Shown: positions 27,416 through 36,909, numbered from the stretch's first letter. The stretch is DNA of 64,000 bases from Deltaproteobacteria bacterium UBA2409 (GCA_002343185.1 DDRT01000001.1:113460-177459), one strand, 5' to 3'. The notes: generated by a model from the sequence alone, not told the origin. Program-made: numbers and translations.

Positions 27416-28330
27416 TCACGCTCCGTGAGCGAGCCACCTCTCTGCATCAATTGCGGCCATGCAGCCACTTCCTGCTGCAGTAATTGCTTGTCTATAAACG
27501 TGATCTTGAACATCACCACAGGCAAAAACTCCTTCTATGTTCGTATGAGTTGATCCAGTTTTAGGGACTATGTACCCGTTTTCATCAAGGTCTAATGAGC
27601 CTTTAAAAAGTGATGTATTTGGTGTGTGACCTATTGCAACAAAAAGCGCTTCTACTTCAAGTTCACGCCCATTGCTTAAAGTTAAGCTTTTAACCCCAGA
27701 TTCTTTTGAGCCGTTAATTTTTGTAACGGTAGCGTTCCAGACCATCTCAATCTTTTCATTTTTAAACACCCGGTCTTGCATAATCTTTGATGCCCTTAGT
27801 TCATCTCTTCTATGAATTAGATAAACCTTTGAGCCAAATTTAGTTAAAAAACTTGCTTCCTCGCAGGCTGAGTCTCCTCCTCCAACAACAGCCATTGGCT
27901 TTCCTCTAAAAAATGCCCCATCACAAGTTGCACAGGTTGAAACCCCATATCCCATAAGCTCTTTTTCTTCAGGGAGCCCTATTAATTTAGCTGAAGCCCC
28001 AGTTGCGATTATAAGAGCATCGCATGAGTACTCTTTTGAACCAGCTTTAAGGATTTTTTTACTTTGAGAAAGAGAAACTTCGGTTACTACCTCTGTTTTA
28101 ATTATCGTTCCAAATCTTTTAGCCTGATTTTCCATTGCGATCATAAGATCAGGCCCCATAATTCCTTCAGGAAACCCTGGGTAGTTCTCAACATCAGTTG
28201 TAGTAGTTAGCTGTCCTCCAGGAAGTGGCCCATGAAGAAGCAAAGGATTTAAGCTTGCTCTTGATGCATAAACAGCAGCAGTTAAACCCGCTGGGCCAGA
28301 ACCAAGGATAATTACTTTATGATGTTCCAT
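27416..28330 (-). CDS. trxB: Thioredoxin-disulfide reductase
   Basis: Flavoenzyme that passes electrons from NADPH to thioredoxin. Features are the FAD-binding GSGPAGLTAAVYAS near the N-terminus, the redox-active CATCDG, the NADPH-binding GGGDSACEEA and the C-terminal GVFACGDVQD with the RQAITAAGSGCMAA segment. An ATG at 28348 is also in frame, but the ATG at 28330 is preferred: it gives the usual N-terminus (MEHHKVIILGSG), and the 28348 start would overlap the -10-like TATAAT. About 304 residues, standard length. Confidence 0.93.
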   Translation of the reverse strand: MEHHKVIILGSGPAGLTAAVYASRASLNPLLLHGPLPGGQLTTTTDVENYPGFPEGIMGPDLMIAMENQAKRFGTIIKTEVVTEVSLSQSKKILKAGSKEYSCDALIIATGASAKLIGLPEEKELMGYGVSTCATCDGAFFRGKPMAVVGGGDSACEEASFLTKFGSKVYLIHRRDELRASKIMQDRVFKNEKIEMVWNATVTKINGSKESGVKSLTLSNGRELEVEALFVAIGHTPNTSLFKGSLDLDENGYIVPKTGSTHTNIEGVFACGDVQDHVYRQAITAAGSGCMAAIDAERWLAHGA

Positions 28331-28336
28331 CTGCCC

Positions 28337-28342
28337 ATTATA
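28337..28342 (-). promoter_or_regulatory. -10 box (TATAAT) immediately before trxB
   Basis: A perfect TATAAT on the minus strand ends six bases before the preferred trxB ATG, so transcription would start at or next to the A of ATG and the mRNA would be leaderless. The -35 match is weak (TTGGCC at a 19-base spacing). Inferred from sequence only. Confidence 0.35.
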
Positions 28343-28373
28343 ACGCATTTTTTACCTGAAAGGCCAAAAATGA

Positions 28374-29840
28374 CTATGTAATGGAGCCCCTATCCATTTC
28401 ATTAATAGATCCAAAATAAGAGCTAATAACTTGCTGAAAAAATAACTGCTCCTCTTCGGGAAAAGAACCTACATTTAAGGCTGTAAGGAGCGAACTCTCA
28501 TCTTCAGCATTAAGACTGTCTCTACAATATCCTAGCCCCTCAAAAAGTCGATAAGGATGATCTATTTGACCAAAGAAATCTACTGGATTACTAACCCTAA
28601 TCATGCTCAGGGGACGAGCTTCCAATTCTTTTAGCGCCTGGTCTTCCTCGGCACGTAGCAAGCCAGAAGCAGACTGAGCTTTTTGAATGTCAACCGAGTT
28701 TATAACACGCTGCAAACTCCCAATGAATTTAGGAAGAAGAGTTTTTTCTACCTCATCATTTAAAGTATACTTCCTTATTCTTTCAAGTTTAATACGAAGA
28801 GAGTTAATCCTCTCCTCAATCTCATCTATTTGTCTAGTAATGTCATCTGAATATCCAGCTTTTTCGCGACTTTCCCTAATAGCAGTAAATTGATCATGGA
28901 AGATCTCTCTAACTTGATCTTCGGACAGGGGCTCCATTTGTCCCAACGAAGCAAGCTTTCTATGAGGGCCAAGGATCTTTTCTTCAAATTTTTCTATGAC
29001 CCCTTCAACATCAACTCCTTGAGAACGATGATAGTTAAACACCCCAAGAGCTTTTGAAATGAAAGAGAACCTATCTTTATAATCCTCAGGATAAGGATTG
29101 TCTCCCTGATGACTATTGTCATTGACACCAAACTCTCGGCGAAAATCCCTAAAAGCTCTCGTTACATTGCCATATTCTTGAAGATCGCCTGATATTTTTA
29201 CAAGATCAGCCTTTTTATGGTCGTAATAGACCCATAGAGCAAACGCAGCATTTAAGGCCAGCGAGAAGGCTTGACCGTAGTTAAGCAAGTTGTTAACAAA
29301 TGCGAAACTTTCATAACCAGCGTATGCCCCTATTTTTGCAGGTATTGATACTAAAAATAGGGACAAAAGACTTGCGGGGAATAATGTAAAAAATTCATCA
29401 CAATCATAGTAATTCCCTAAAGTATCTAAATATTTAGAACTCATATCAAATCTAATTTCTCGATTACTTGGTGAAGAGTGAATGCTCTTTACCCCAGGGA
29501 TTTCTTTATTTGTTTTGGATCTAATAACAGGGTGTCGCGAGTGAATGCCTACAGCTCTCAACATGGAGTAAGCCTCCTCGATGTCGCGTATACATTCGAA
29601 ATCAGTAGACTGACGAACTCTTATCTCTGTAAGATTTCTTTCCAAGGATTCTATTTGGTCACAGATTGGTCTCGCAGTTTTTAGTAATTTTTTGATAAAC
29701 TCATCAAGATCTATCCATTCAGGAGCTCTTGAGCCCAGTAGAGCTCTATTAATCACTGTAGATGGCATGTGACCAGCAAATTCATCTATAGGGGGAAGGA
29801 ATGTTTGCCGAGCCGAATGATTTTTATTGATTGATACCAT
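28374..29840 (-). CDS. Hypothetical protein with central membrane segments and coiled coil
   Basis: 488 residues, no family recognised. The N-terminal 130 residues are soluble. Two or three hydrophobic segments follow near residues 148-215 (around FFTLFPASLLSLFLVSIPA and FSLALNAAFALWVYYD). The C-terminal 270 residues are charged, helical and probably coiled coil (IDEIEERINSLRIKLERIRK). This architecture suggests a membrane-anchored helical protein, but no function can be assigned. It is divergent from the flagellin gene across a 306-bp spacer and has no co-oriented close partner. Confidence 0.7.
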   Translation of the reverse strand: MVSINKNHSARQTFLPPIDEFAGHMPSTVINRALLGSRAPEWIDLDEFIKKLLKTARPICDQIESLERNLTEIRVRQSTDFECIRDIEEAYSMLRAVGIHSRHPVIRSKTNKEIPGVKSIHSSPSNREIRFDMSSKYLDTLGNYYDCDEFFTLFPASLLSLFLVSIPAKIGAYAGYESFAFVNNLLNYGQAFSLALNAAFALWVYYDHKKADLVKISGDLQEYGNVTRAFRDFRREFGVNDNSHQGDNPYPEDYKDRFSFISKALGVFNYHRSQGVDVEGVIEKFEEKILGPHRKLASLGQMEPLSEDQVREIFHDQFTAIRESREKAGYSDDITRQIDEIEERINSLRIKLERIRKYTLNDEVEKTLLPKFIGSLQRVINSVDIQKAQSASGLLRAEEDQALKELEARPLSMIRVSNPVDFFGQIDHPYRLFEGLGYCRDSLNAEDESSLLTALNVGSFPEEEQLFFQQVISSYFGSINEMDRGSIT

Positions 29841-29935
29841 GGGCTCCTAAAATCCAGATTAGCTTGACTCTTATATGCTTAGTAATTCATTTATTAACAA
29901 GGCTTTCTGAGGCTATGGGACGAAATTTTACTCCC

Positions 29936-29953
29936 TTTGATTAATTAATCAAA
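29936..29953. promoter_or_regulatory. 18-bp perfect palindrome in the flagellin upstream region
   Basis: TTTGATTAATTAATCAAA is a perfect palindrome in the 306-bp spacer between the divergent hypothetical gene and the flagellin gene. It could be an operator for either gene; no partner regulator is identified. Apart from this and the sigma-28 promoter, I see nothing else coding in the spacer. Confidence 0.35.
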
Positions 29954-30104
29954 AAAATTTCATCCGCAAGTTAAATCTCTACATGAACATTTAATCCAGC
30001 AATTTGCACAAAAAATTCAGCAGAGTTAACAAAGGGAATTGAAAGAGATGGCCAGTGAATTCAAATGGTTAGTGAATTTTATCATCACATACAGCTAATA
30101 AACT

Positions 30105-30130
30105 TAAACTACTAACTTTAGAGAGCCGAT
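30105..30130 (+). promoter_or_regulatory. Putative sigma-28 (FliA) flagellin promoter
   Basis: TAAA (30105-30108), a 16-base spacer, then GCCGAT (30125-30130), close to the sigma-28 consensus TAAA-N15-GCCGATAA. It lies directly upstream of the flagellin ATG at 30147. The predicted 5' leader would be under about ten bases and no ribosome-binding site is visible, which is unusual for a flagellin. Confidence 0.6.
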
Positions 30131-30146
30131 TGATCTAGATAGTAGT

Positions 30147-32015
30147 ATGGTAGTTTCAATTGGAAGCAATATCTCGTCTTTGATTGCTCAAAGAAGACTC
30201 TCTGAAACTACAGAAGCCCAAAGTAACATATCTTCCAAGCTCTCCTCAGGACTTAGGATTAATAAAGCTTCAGACGATGCAGCTGGACTTGCAATAGCCG
30301 ATTCCCTTAGAGCAAATTCAAGAGTGTTTGCTCAAGGAATTAGAAATGTAAATGATGGCCTCTCTGCATTAAATATTGCCCAGGGAGCATTGTCTCAGCT
30401 TTCTCTATTGGCTACTAGGCAGATGGAATTAGCCGAACAATCAGCGAATGGCGTTTATTCAACTGCTCAAAGAAGGGCTTTAAATTTAGAAGCCGATGCG
30501 CTCAGTAAAGAGTTTAACAGAATTGTAGCAAGTGCCACCTTTAATGGAAGACAGATTCTAAACGGTGACTATAGAGGCGTGAGACTTCAGCTCGGGTATG
30601 GAATTGATGGCTCAATCTTAACTGATATTGGATCGAAGCTTGGTAGAGATGTTGGGACAGGTATTTTTCAGAGCGGGACTACAGGAACCACCGGTTCAAA
30701 TGTGGAGATGATGGCCAGTGGCGATCTAAACGGTGACGGAATTGATGATATTGTAGCCGCCACAGTAGCTGGCGTCTCTGTTATGCTTAGCCAGGGAAAT
30801 GGAACATTTTCTACTTCAAATATTGCATGGCAAAGTAATAACCGAGACGTAAAAATAGGAGATTTGAATGGCGATGGGCATCTGGATGTAGTCGTTGGTT
30901 CCTCAGCATCTAGAGTCGGGATTTTTTTAAACAATGGCACTGGTAGCATCTCGCTCTCACAAGAACTAACAACAACTGATGAAGTTTGGGGAATTGGACT
31001 CGGCGACTATAATGGTGATGGAAGGTTAGATATCATTTCAACCGATAGAAATAACCTAACTTCTATGAGTCTGTTCTTTAACAATGGAAATGGAACTTTT
31101 GGAGCTAGAACCTCTCTTGGAGTCCCCTCCACCAACAACAGATATGGAATCGGCACTGGAGATTTAAACGGCGACGGAAGGGATGATTTTATATTCGGAA
31201 ATTTAGGGCAAGCTTTCGTAATGCTATCAAATGGGGATGGCACATTTAGAGTTGCAAGTAGTTTTAATAATAGTGAGTCGGCATATTTTCAGACAGCCGA
31301 TCTCAATAACGATGGATTTCTTGATTTTGTAAGTGGAGGCTCTGGCAGCGGATCTGAAACAGTAGCTGTATATCTAGGAAATGGAGATGGTACATTTAGG
31401 CATACTCAGAGCATAGATACAGTTGGTACTAGAGTTGTTTTAGGGGACCTTAATGGTGATGGCTATGCTGATATTGTTACTGGCTCCGGTGGACAAACAA
31501 TATCAATAAATCTTTCTAATGGAGACGGAACTTTCAGAGCGACCTCAACAACTACATCAGCATCATCTCAGTCTTTTGCCGTGGCTCTCGGGGATTTTAA
31601 CGGTGATGGCGTTTTGGACTTAGGCTCTGGAGGAAACTCAACAACAGTATCTGCCCAAAACGCCGTGACAGAGAAGAATTATGGGATTTCAGTGATGTCA
31701 TTAATGACGATTGAAGAATCGCTTGAGGCACTTGAAGTTTCAAGAGCTACACTAACGAGAGTCACTTCTGAGCTTGGTGCAATTGGAGCCCTTCAGTCAA
31801 GATTGTTTACAGCGATGAATACTCTTTCAGTAACAAGGGAAAACTCATTAGCAGCAGAATCAAGAATACGAGATGCAGATATAGCTCAGGAAGCAGGCGA
31901 GCAGTTACGACTTAATATTTTACAACAGGTAGGAGCCTCGGTTCTAGCGCAGGCAAACACATTACCTAGTTTAGCACTAAGCTTATTAAGAGGAGGGTCA
32001 AGCAAAGTTAACTAA
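30147..32015 (+). CDS. fliC: Flagellin with seven FG-GAP repeats in place of the variable domains
   Basis: Filament protein of 622 residues. Residues 1 to about 175 match the conserved flagellin N-terminus (SIGSNISSLIAQRRLSE, LSSGLRINKASDDAAGLAIA), and the last 110 or so match the C-terminus (RIRDADIAQEAG, ILQQVGASVLAQAN). Between them lie seven repeats of about 46-53 residues, each with a calcium-binding-type D-x-N-x-D-G motif, near residues 193, 239, 286, 339, 385, 434 and 483, and most closed by an NGDGTF-like turn. Seven FG-GAP/VCBS repeats are exactly what an integrin-like seven-bladed beta-propeller needs, so the filament surface is predicted to display propellers. The 3' end overlaps the convergent DUF1501 gene by eight bases. 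No other flagellar genes are in the window. Confidence 0.92.
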   Translation: MVVSIGSNISSLIAQRRLSETTEAQSNISSKLSSGLRINKASDDAAGLAIADSLRANSRVFAQGIRNVNDGLSALNIAQGALSQLSLLATRQMELAEQSANGVYSTAQRRALNLEADALSKEFNRIVASATFNGRQILNGDYRGVRLQLGYGIDGSILTDIGSKLGRDVGTGIFQSGTTGTTGSNVEMMASGDLNGDGIDDIVAATVAGVSVMLSQGNGTFSTSNIAWQSNNRDVKIGDLNGDGHLDVVVGSSASRVGIFLNNGTGSISLSQELTTTDEVWGIGLGDYNGDGRLDIISTDRNNLTSMSLFFNNGNGTFGARTSLGVPSTNNRYGIGTGDLNGDGRDDFIFGNLGQAFVMLSNGDGTFRVASSFNNSESAYFQTADLNNDGFLDFVSGGSGSGSETVAVYLGNGDGTFRHTQSIDTVGTRVVLGDLNGDGYADIVTGSGGQTISINLSNGDGTFRATSTTTSASSQSFAVALGDFNGDGVLDLGSGGNSTTVSAQNAVTEKNYGISVMSLMTIEESLEALEVSRATLTRVTSELGAIGALQSRLFTAMNTLSVTRENSLAAESRIRDADIAQEAGEQLRLNILQQVGASVLAQANTLPSLALSLLRGGSSKVN

Positions 32016-33375
32016 ATATAGGAAGTAGCACCCTGTTTTTTGCAAATCCAAAATCAGGAAACACTGAGTCGATCTGTCCGTCTGAAACGCCTAGGTGCTT
32101 AAGGATTGTTCTTCTAAGAACAGGTGCGCCAATTTGAGCATCTATAAAGTTTTGGGATCTTTCCTTTGAAGAAACTGAAGAGTTGTCAGATATAAAGCAG
32201 TCTTTTATTCCTGTGCCTATCGCCATAGAAAAGCCACCATTTCCATGGTCATGCCCTAGACTAGAATTAGGCACACTTGTCCTTCCAAATTCAGAATCGA
32301 TAACGCAGATTACACGCTCCCTTAGATTACTTGGTAGAGAAAGATAAAGGCCCCGGATCGCTTCAGAGAGATGAGTAATTAGCTTAGGAAGCGCTACATC
32401 TTGTCTTGTATGAGTATCAAATCCATCATACTGAGTTGCAAGGATGCTAAGAGAGCTGCTGTTGCTTGAGTATCTGATGATTCTAGATATGTCCTGCATT
32501 GCTAGTTTTATAGGCTCTATTGATGCCTGCGAACCAAAGTCAGACGGGTTTACTGGAATCTGAAGTATTGGCTTTATTCTCTCTATATTCTCTAATATTG
32601 AGTCATAGGCTTTTGGGATTGATGAGTCGAGGAGCTCGGGGCTTGCTGCAAAAAGCCTAGGAAAAATAGATTCTCTTAAATAGGTTTCATCATCGGCGCC
32701 TGCCGAAAAACTTTGAGATCCTTGATACTCACAGTTTGTGCCCCTTGCCCCACATTGAAAATGATGATGAAACTTGCTCTGAAATCCGTAGCTCTCCAAG
32801 CTTGAGGCCCTTATTATCGAATGCTCTGAGCTAAGCCCTCTAAACAGAGCAGCCATGTTTTTTCTACTTACTGAAAAAACCTTTCTATCTTCAATTAACT
32901 CTTGATTTAGTAGCTTCGGAATCCACCCATGCTCAGCGAACAGAGGATCCTCTCCTGCTAAGTGATATCTATTTTCAGCAGCCGCATGAGAGCGCTCAAT
33001 CTCCCCAAGAATTCCTATTCCAAATATACTTGAGATTCCTAAGTTGTAGTTCGATCTAGCCTGAAGCAAAGGAGCCCACGCTGGGTGAAATCCAAAGTTG
33101 TTGCCTCCCTCTGTTAGTTGAGAAAACCCATTTGGTAATAGAAGTTCATTTTGAGGTGTAACTAAAGAATTAGGACGGATGCTTCTAAAGTAGTCAGAGA
33201 GAGATCCGCTGTAAGGGGAGATAGCATGAACAGGATCAAGCCCTCCACCAAGAAATATATATACAAGGAATTTATTAGAGAGTGATGTTATATCGCTTCC
33301 GAAAGATAATCTTGGGTAGAGAACTCCTAGGGCTGAAGATACTGCTAGGGATCTTAAAAACTCTCTTCTTTTCAT
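32008..33375 (-). CDS. DUF1501 family protein, Tat-exported
   Basis: 455 residues, beginning with a twin-arginine-type signal (KRREFLRSLAVSSALG). The rest has the DUF1501 layout, a family with an alkaline-phosphatase/sulfatase-like fold: YIFLGGGLDPVH near residue 40, QYDGFDTHTRQD near 315, VIDSEFGRT near 360 and the HDHGNGG-type segment LGHDHGNGGFS near 375. Such proteins are exported and their substrate is unknown. It directly follows the DUF1800 gene (stop and start overlap by one base), a very common pairing that suggests the two act together. Confidence 0.87.
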   Translation of the reverse strand: MKRREFLRSLAVSSALGVLYPRLSFGSDITSLSNKFLVYIFLGGGLDPVHAISPYSGSLSDYFRSIRPNSLVTPQNELLLPNGFSQLTEGGNNFGFHPAWAPLLQARSNYNLGISSIFGIGILGEIERSHAAAENRYHLAGEDPLFAEHGWIPKLLNQELIEDRKVFSVSRKNMAALFRGLSSEHSIIRASSLESYGFQSKFHHHFQCGARGTNCEYQGSQSFSAGADDETYLRESIFPRLFAASPELLDSSIPKAYDSILENIERIKPILQIPVNPSDFGSQASIEPIKLAMQDISRIIRYSSNSSSLSILATQYDGFDTHTRQDVALPKLITHLSEAIRGLYLSLPSNLRERVICVIDSEFGRTSVPNSSLGHDHGNGGFSMAIGTGIKDCFISDNSSVSSKERSQNFIDAQIGAPVLRRTILKHLGVSDGQIDSVFPDFGFAKNRVLLPIFS

Positions 33376-35726
33376 CAGGCACCCTTTAGAGATTTCAAAA
33401 ACAAAGCTTCAAGTAATCCTGGAATCTTTTGCGCCATTAGCTCAAGCCAGTGTTCGTGCGATAATCGATCATAATTGACTCTGGCTATCTCACCGGATTC
33501 AAGCTTAACTGTGGTGAGATATTCAACTAGAATCGAGACCTCTTCTTCGCCTAGTGGAGTATCGGTCTTAAAGGCCAAAGACTTGATGATATCGATTGGG
33601 GCTTTTTTAGCGATATTATTTTCATTTCCAGCTGTGGGATCTAAGACCATAGCCATGTGCATCTCGTTTCTAAGCTGTGCTATGTAGATGCTAAACCCTT
33701 TGTTTAAAGCCAAGATCCCGCTTTCGGTAGTTTGAGTTGATCCATCCATTAAAACGTGCCCCTCTAGATGACCTCTATGTTCGAGACCAAAGATGCTCTC
33801 CTGGGTAATGATCGGATTCTGAGAGACTCTTAAAAACTCAGCCATCTCCCAGCCTGAGGGATACTTAATAGTATCTGGATGTCTTCCAGGTAGTGGGTCT
33901 TTAGGAAACTCAGCAGGAAGGGATAAAGCTCGGGTAAATGCTACAAATTTATGAACTGGATTTCTAATCCCACTGAAGCGACTCTCCTTTGAGTAAAAGA
34001 CACTCGCTCTTAATAGGGCGCTCATTATTTTTGTGAAATTAAAGTTTTCACTCTTAATCAAATTTGAAAGCTCCTCTACTAAAGGCACCGAAGGATCAGT
34101 AACAGTGAAAGTTGCCAGAAGTTTTCTAGCCATAAAATCTGAAGCCCCAGGGTGGCTTAAAATATAGTTCGTAAGATTGTCAGAGCCCGGTTTAACGCTC
34201 CAAACTCTAGTTTGCTCATGAGAGCTTCCCTGAAAAAGAGTTCTTTGAAATGGGTTATTAGTGTTATTCCAGTGCTGATCTTGAAATTCAATATCTAAAG
34301 GCCTCCAAGTTTTTAAAGCCTGCGTGCAATAGATCTGATCCGGAAGAGCGGGACAATTATTGTCGATGGCTCCCCTACAACAAAGTGTGAACTCTCTTTG
34401 GATCGGAGATTTTTCAACCTCTCTTGGGCCAAGTAGAGACTGAGCAAGGGGCTGGATCGTTGACTCGTGATAGTTCTTACCTCCTCGGCTATCTTTAGGA
34501 CTGAGAGAGTGAAGCTCAAGAAGCTCTCTCGCATAGTTTTCGTTTGGATTTTTTCCGCTTAGGAGATCGATTGCAGAGTTTTGATTATTTCCGAGCATTC
34601 TATTCATAGGGTGAGAGAGGTGCATCCCCTTTATAATTTCTCCCAATGGGGCAACTAGCTCGCTAGAGAACTCAGATCTGATCAGTTTTATGTGCTTTTC
34701 AATGGCATCATTAGCTAGACCTTCTTGATGTAGACTCCCTTCGATATCTACAGAGAACTGATTTGCAAAAAGAACAGCAAATCTATCTCGAATTGGGTTG
34801 CAGCCATATCTCATATGTTGAGTGAGATACATATTGGCTGTGCGCCAGTACCACTTATCTTTAATATTCTCGACCCAAAAACGCTCAAGATATCCGTTCT
34901 TCCCTTGATGTTCGAAAACTCTTGAATCCATCCCCCTGGAAGAGACTTTCTGCCAAATTGCTGAATCGATCTGTGGACAGCTACGTTTGGTTAGCATCCA
35001 CTCGATTAGGCTGTCCAGTCCTAGAGTTCGGTTAATCTCGAGCGCTTCATCTAAGTTGGCTCCAAAGTAGACTCGGTTGACTAAATATGACACCTCTTCA
35101 TCTGAGATTTTATCTTTATATGCAGCTAAGCTCTCTCTATCACCTAAAAAATTATCAGCATTGGTTACGTCTAATAAAATTGAAAACACAATTCCGATTG
35201 AAGACTCACCATGAAGGAGCCCGTCTTTTGTTCGATGATCCGCTGCTTTTATTGATATTCTACAACCTTGCCTAGACACCTCTAAAAACCCCTCAGGTAT
35301 TGAAAAGGTACACGACGCATCTGTGACTTGATAGCTACCCGCTCTGCCCTCTAATACTATCTCGGGAGTAATAATAGCTGGCTCAAGACCGGTGAGAGAA
35401 ACTACGCCTACTCCTCGGTATTTTGGTTTAAAGCCTCTACAGAACTTTAGGGGTTTTTTTGTTTTCTTAACTAACTTAGCTCTTTTTTGCTCGATTTTTT
35501 CCCAGCTACCACCAGAATTTTTTAACTTTTTAATCTTTTTTTTCAGCAAAGCAATTTGCTTTGACACATTACGCTCTGACCCGTCTCGCTGCAATTGAAT
35601 TAAGCTGGGAGTTTTTTCCTTAAATGAGCAGGAATATTTACTATTCGGAATATCGATTGTAGTTGCTAGAGCAGAGGATACGATCAGTAGAATAGACGAA
35701 ACAAATCGCACTGCTAAAAACCTCAC
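33375..35726 (-). CDS. DUF1800 family secreted protein
   Basis: 783 residues with an N-terminal signal peptide (FVSSILLIVSSALATT) followed by a roughly 200-residue N-terminal region. The DUF1800 domain then runs through the rest: NRVYFGANLDEAL around residue 215, ERFWVENIKDKWYW, NPNENYARELLELHSL around 395 and YPSGWEMAEFL near 625. Family members are exported proteins of unknown function, nearly always next to a DUF1501 gene, as here. The extra N-terminal region contains a short lysine-rich coiled-coil stretch. Confidence 0.87.
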   Translation of the reverse strand: MRFLAVRFVSSILLIVSSALATTIDIPNSKYSCSFKEKTPSLIQLQRDGSERNVSKQIALLKKKIKKLKNSGGSWEKIEQKRAKLVKKTKKPLKFCRGFKPKYRGVGVVSLTGLEPAIITPEIVLEGRAGSYQVTDASCTFSIPEGFLEVSRQGCRISIKAADHRTKDGLLHGESSIGIVFSILLDVTNADNFLGDRESLAAYKDKISDEEVSYLVNRVYFGANLDEALEINRTLGLDSLIEWMLTKRSCPQIDSAIWQKVSSRGMDSRVFEHQGKNGYLERFWVENIKDKWYWRTANMYLTQHMRYGCNPIRDRFAVLFANQFSVDIEGSLHQEGLANDAIEKHIKLIRSEFSSELVAPLGEIIKGMHLSHPMNRMLGNNQNSAIDLLSGKNPNENYARELLELHSLSPKDSRGGKNYHESTIQPLAQSLLGPREVEKSPIQREFTLCCRGAIDNNCPALPDQIYCTQALKTWRPLDIEFQDQHWNNTNNPFQRTLFQGSSHEQTRVWSVKPGSDNLTNYILSHPGASDFMARKLLATFTVTDPSVPLVEELSNLIKSENFNFTKIMSALLRASVFYSKESRFSGIRNPVHKFVAFTRALSLPAEFPKDPLPGRHPDTIKYPSGWEMAEFLRVSQNPIITQESIFGLEHRGHLEGHVLMDGSTQTTESGILALNKGFSIYIAQLRNEMHMAMVLDPTAGNENNIAKKAPIDIIKSLAFKTDTPLGEEEVSILVEYLTTVKLESGEIARVNYDRLSHEHWLELMAQKIPGLLEALFLKSLKGA

Positions 35727-35931
35727 TGAATACCCTTCCGATCCCCTAATCTATCGAACAAGCCAAAGTGTTTCAGTTTTTAATTAGCCTGTTATATGGA
35801 GATCTACTTAAGTGTTTCGTAATTTTTTATAAGAATGTTTATGTTTTAGGACTTTTTATTAGAAATTAATCCTTAAATTATCTAATTTAATTAAGAGTTT
35901 TTCTCAAGAATGAGCATTCTCCTGTCTAATG

Positions 35932-36909
35932 TCATTGGTTAGAAGCAGCTTTAACTTTTTGTGAACTAATTAATGGAACCCATTTATACTGCTCTTTTCT
36001 TATAAAAATAGTATCGACTTCTCTAAGGAACTTAGAGAAGTGTCTTCTTAGTGATGAAACGAGATCATTTAAATGTTTAAAGTCCTCCACCTCTACTTCA
36101 AGCTCAATCATGCAGTCACCAATCTGCCTTATAAACCATATGAAATTCGGGTTAGTTTTGCAGAACTCTAAAAGTTGCTGCTCAGAATGTTTGTCATAAG
36201 TTCCAAAATGAAGCTGAAGTTTAAAGTGAAGCAACCCTAACTTTTCAAGATCTAATGACACAGGATATCCGACAATTACCCCTTCTTTTTCAAGCCTATC
36301 TACCCTGTACTTTATAGCCATTGAGCTTACGCCTAGATTGTCAGCTAGCTCGACTTTTGTGATTCTTGAATCTTGAGACAGCTTATGAAGAATTTGATAG
36401 TCAAGCTCATCGCACTGAACTAGCTCTCCACCAAAATAGATAAACCCAGTTCCAACGCCGACAAGATAACTTTTTGAAAATCGATAGGCCTCAACAATAG
36501 TGTATACGGAGAAATTTTTTATTATATCGCTAAATTCTAATAAAACTTCACTTTGAACTTTGTGAAAGTCGGATGGATTTTTTGCATAAATTGCAAAGTT
36601 TAAATCCCAACGTCCATCAGTCTCAGCCACATAGGACATGAGAGGATGCGCTAGTAGATACGAAAGAAGCTCATCTTGTCTCTTCTCATTTTTTTCTAGT
36701 CTTAGGTAAGTTTTATAAACAAAGAGCCCTAGCTTTTGAGTATCTATAGCCGCAGTAAATCCTTTTAAGATCCCCTCTCCCTGGAGGCGCTTCATTCGAT
36801 AGAGAACCTTATCTCTCGATAGACCTAGCTTTTTACTTAGATCAGCTACGCTTTGACTCGAGTTAAGATCAAGCTCATATAGTATTGTTCTATCTAAAGA
36901 ATCGATCAC
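35932..36909 (-). CDS. Tandem Lrp/AsnC-type transcriptional regulator
   Basis: 325 residues made of two full Lrp/AsnC units. The first (about 1-160) begins IDSLDRTILYELDLNSSQS with a winged helix (LSKKLGLSRDKVLYRMKRL). The second (from about 165) begins CDELDYQILHKLSQDSRIT with ELADNLGVSSMAIKYRVDRL. Each winged helix is followed by a ligand-binding/oligomerisation (RAM-like) domain. Typical Lrp proteins of about 150 residues have one unit, so a single chain here may replace a dimer. Translation starts at GTG. A short palindrome 40 bp upstream may be its own operator. Confidence 0.85.
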   Translation of the reverse strand: MIDSLDRTILYELDLNSSQSVADLSKKLGLSRDKVLYRMKRLQGEGILKGFTAAIDTQKLGLFVYKTYLRLEKNEKRQDELLSYLLAHPLMSYVAETDGRWDLNFAIYAKNPSDFHKVQSEVLLEFSDIIKNFSVYTIVEAYRFSKSYLVGVGTGFIYFGGELVQCDELDYQILHKLSQDSRITKVELADNLGVSSMAIKYRVDRLEKEGVIVGYPVSLDLEKLGLLHFKLQLHFGTYDKHSEQQLLEFCKTNPNFIWFIRQIGDCMIELEVEVEDFKHLNDLVSSLRRHFSKFLREVDTIFIRKEQYKWVPLISSQKVKAASNQ

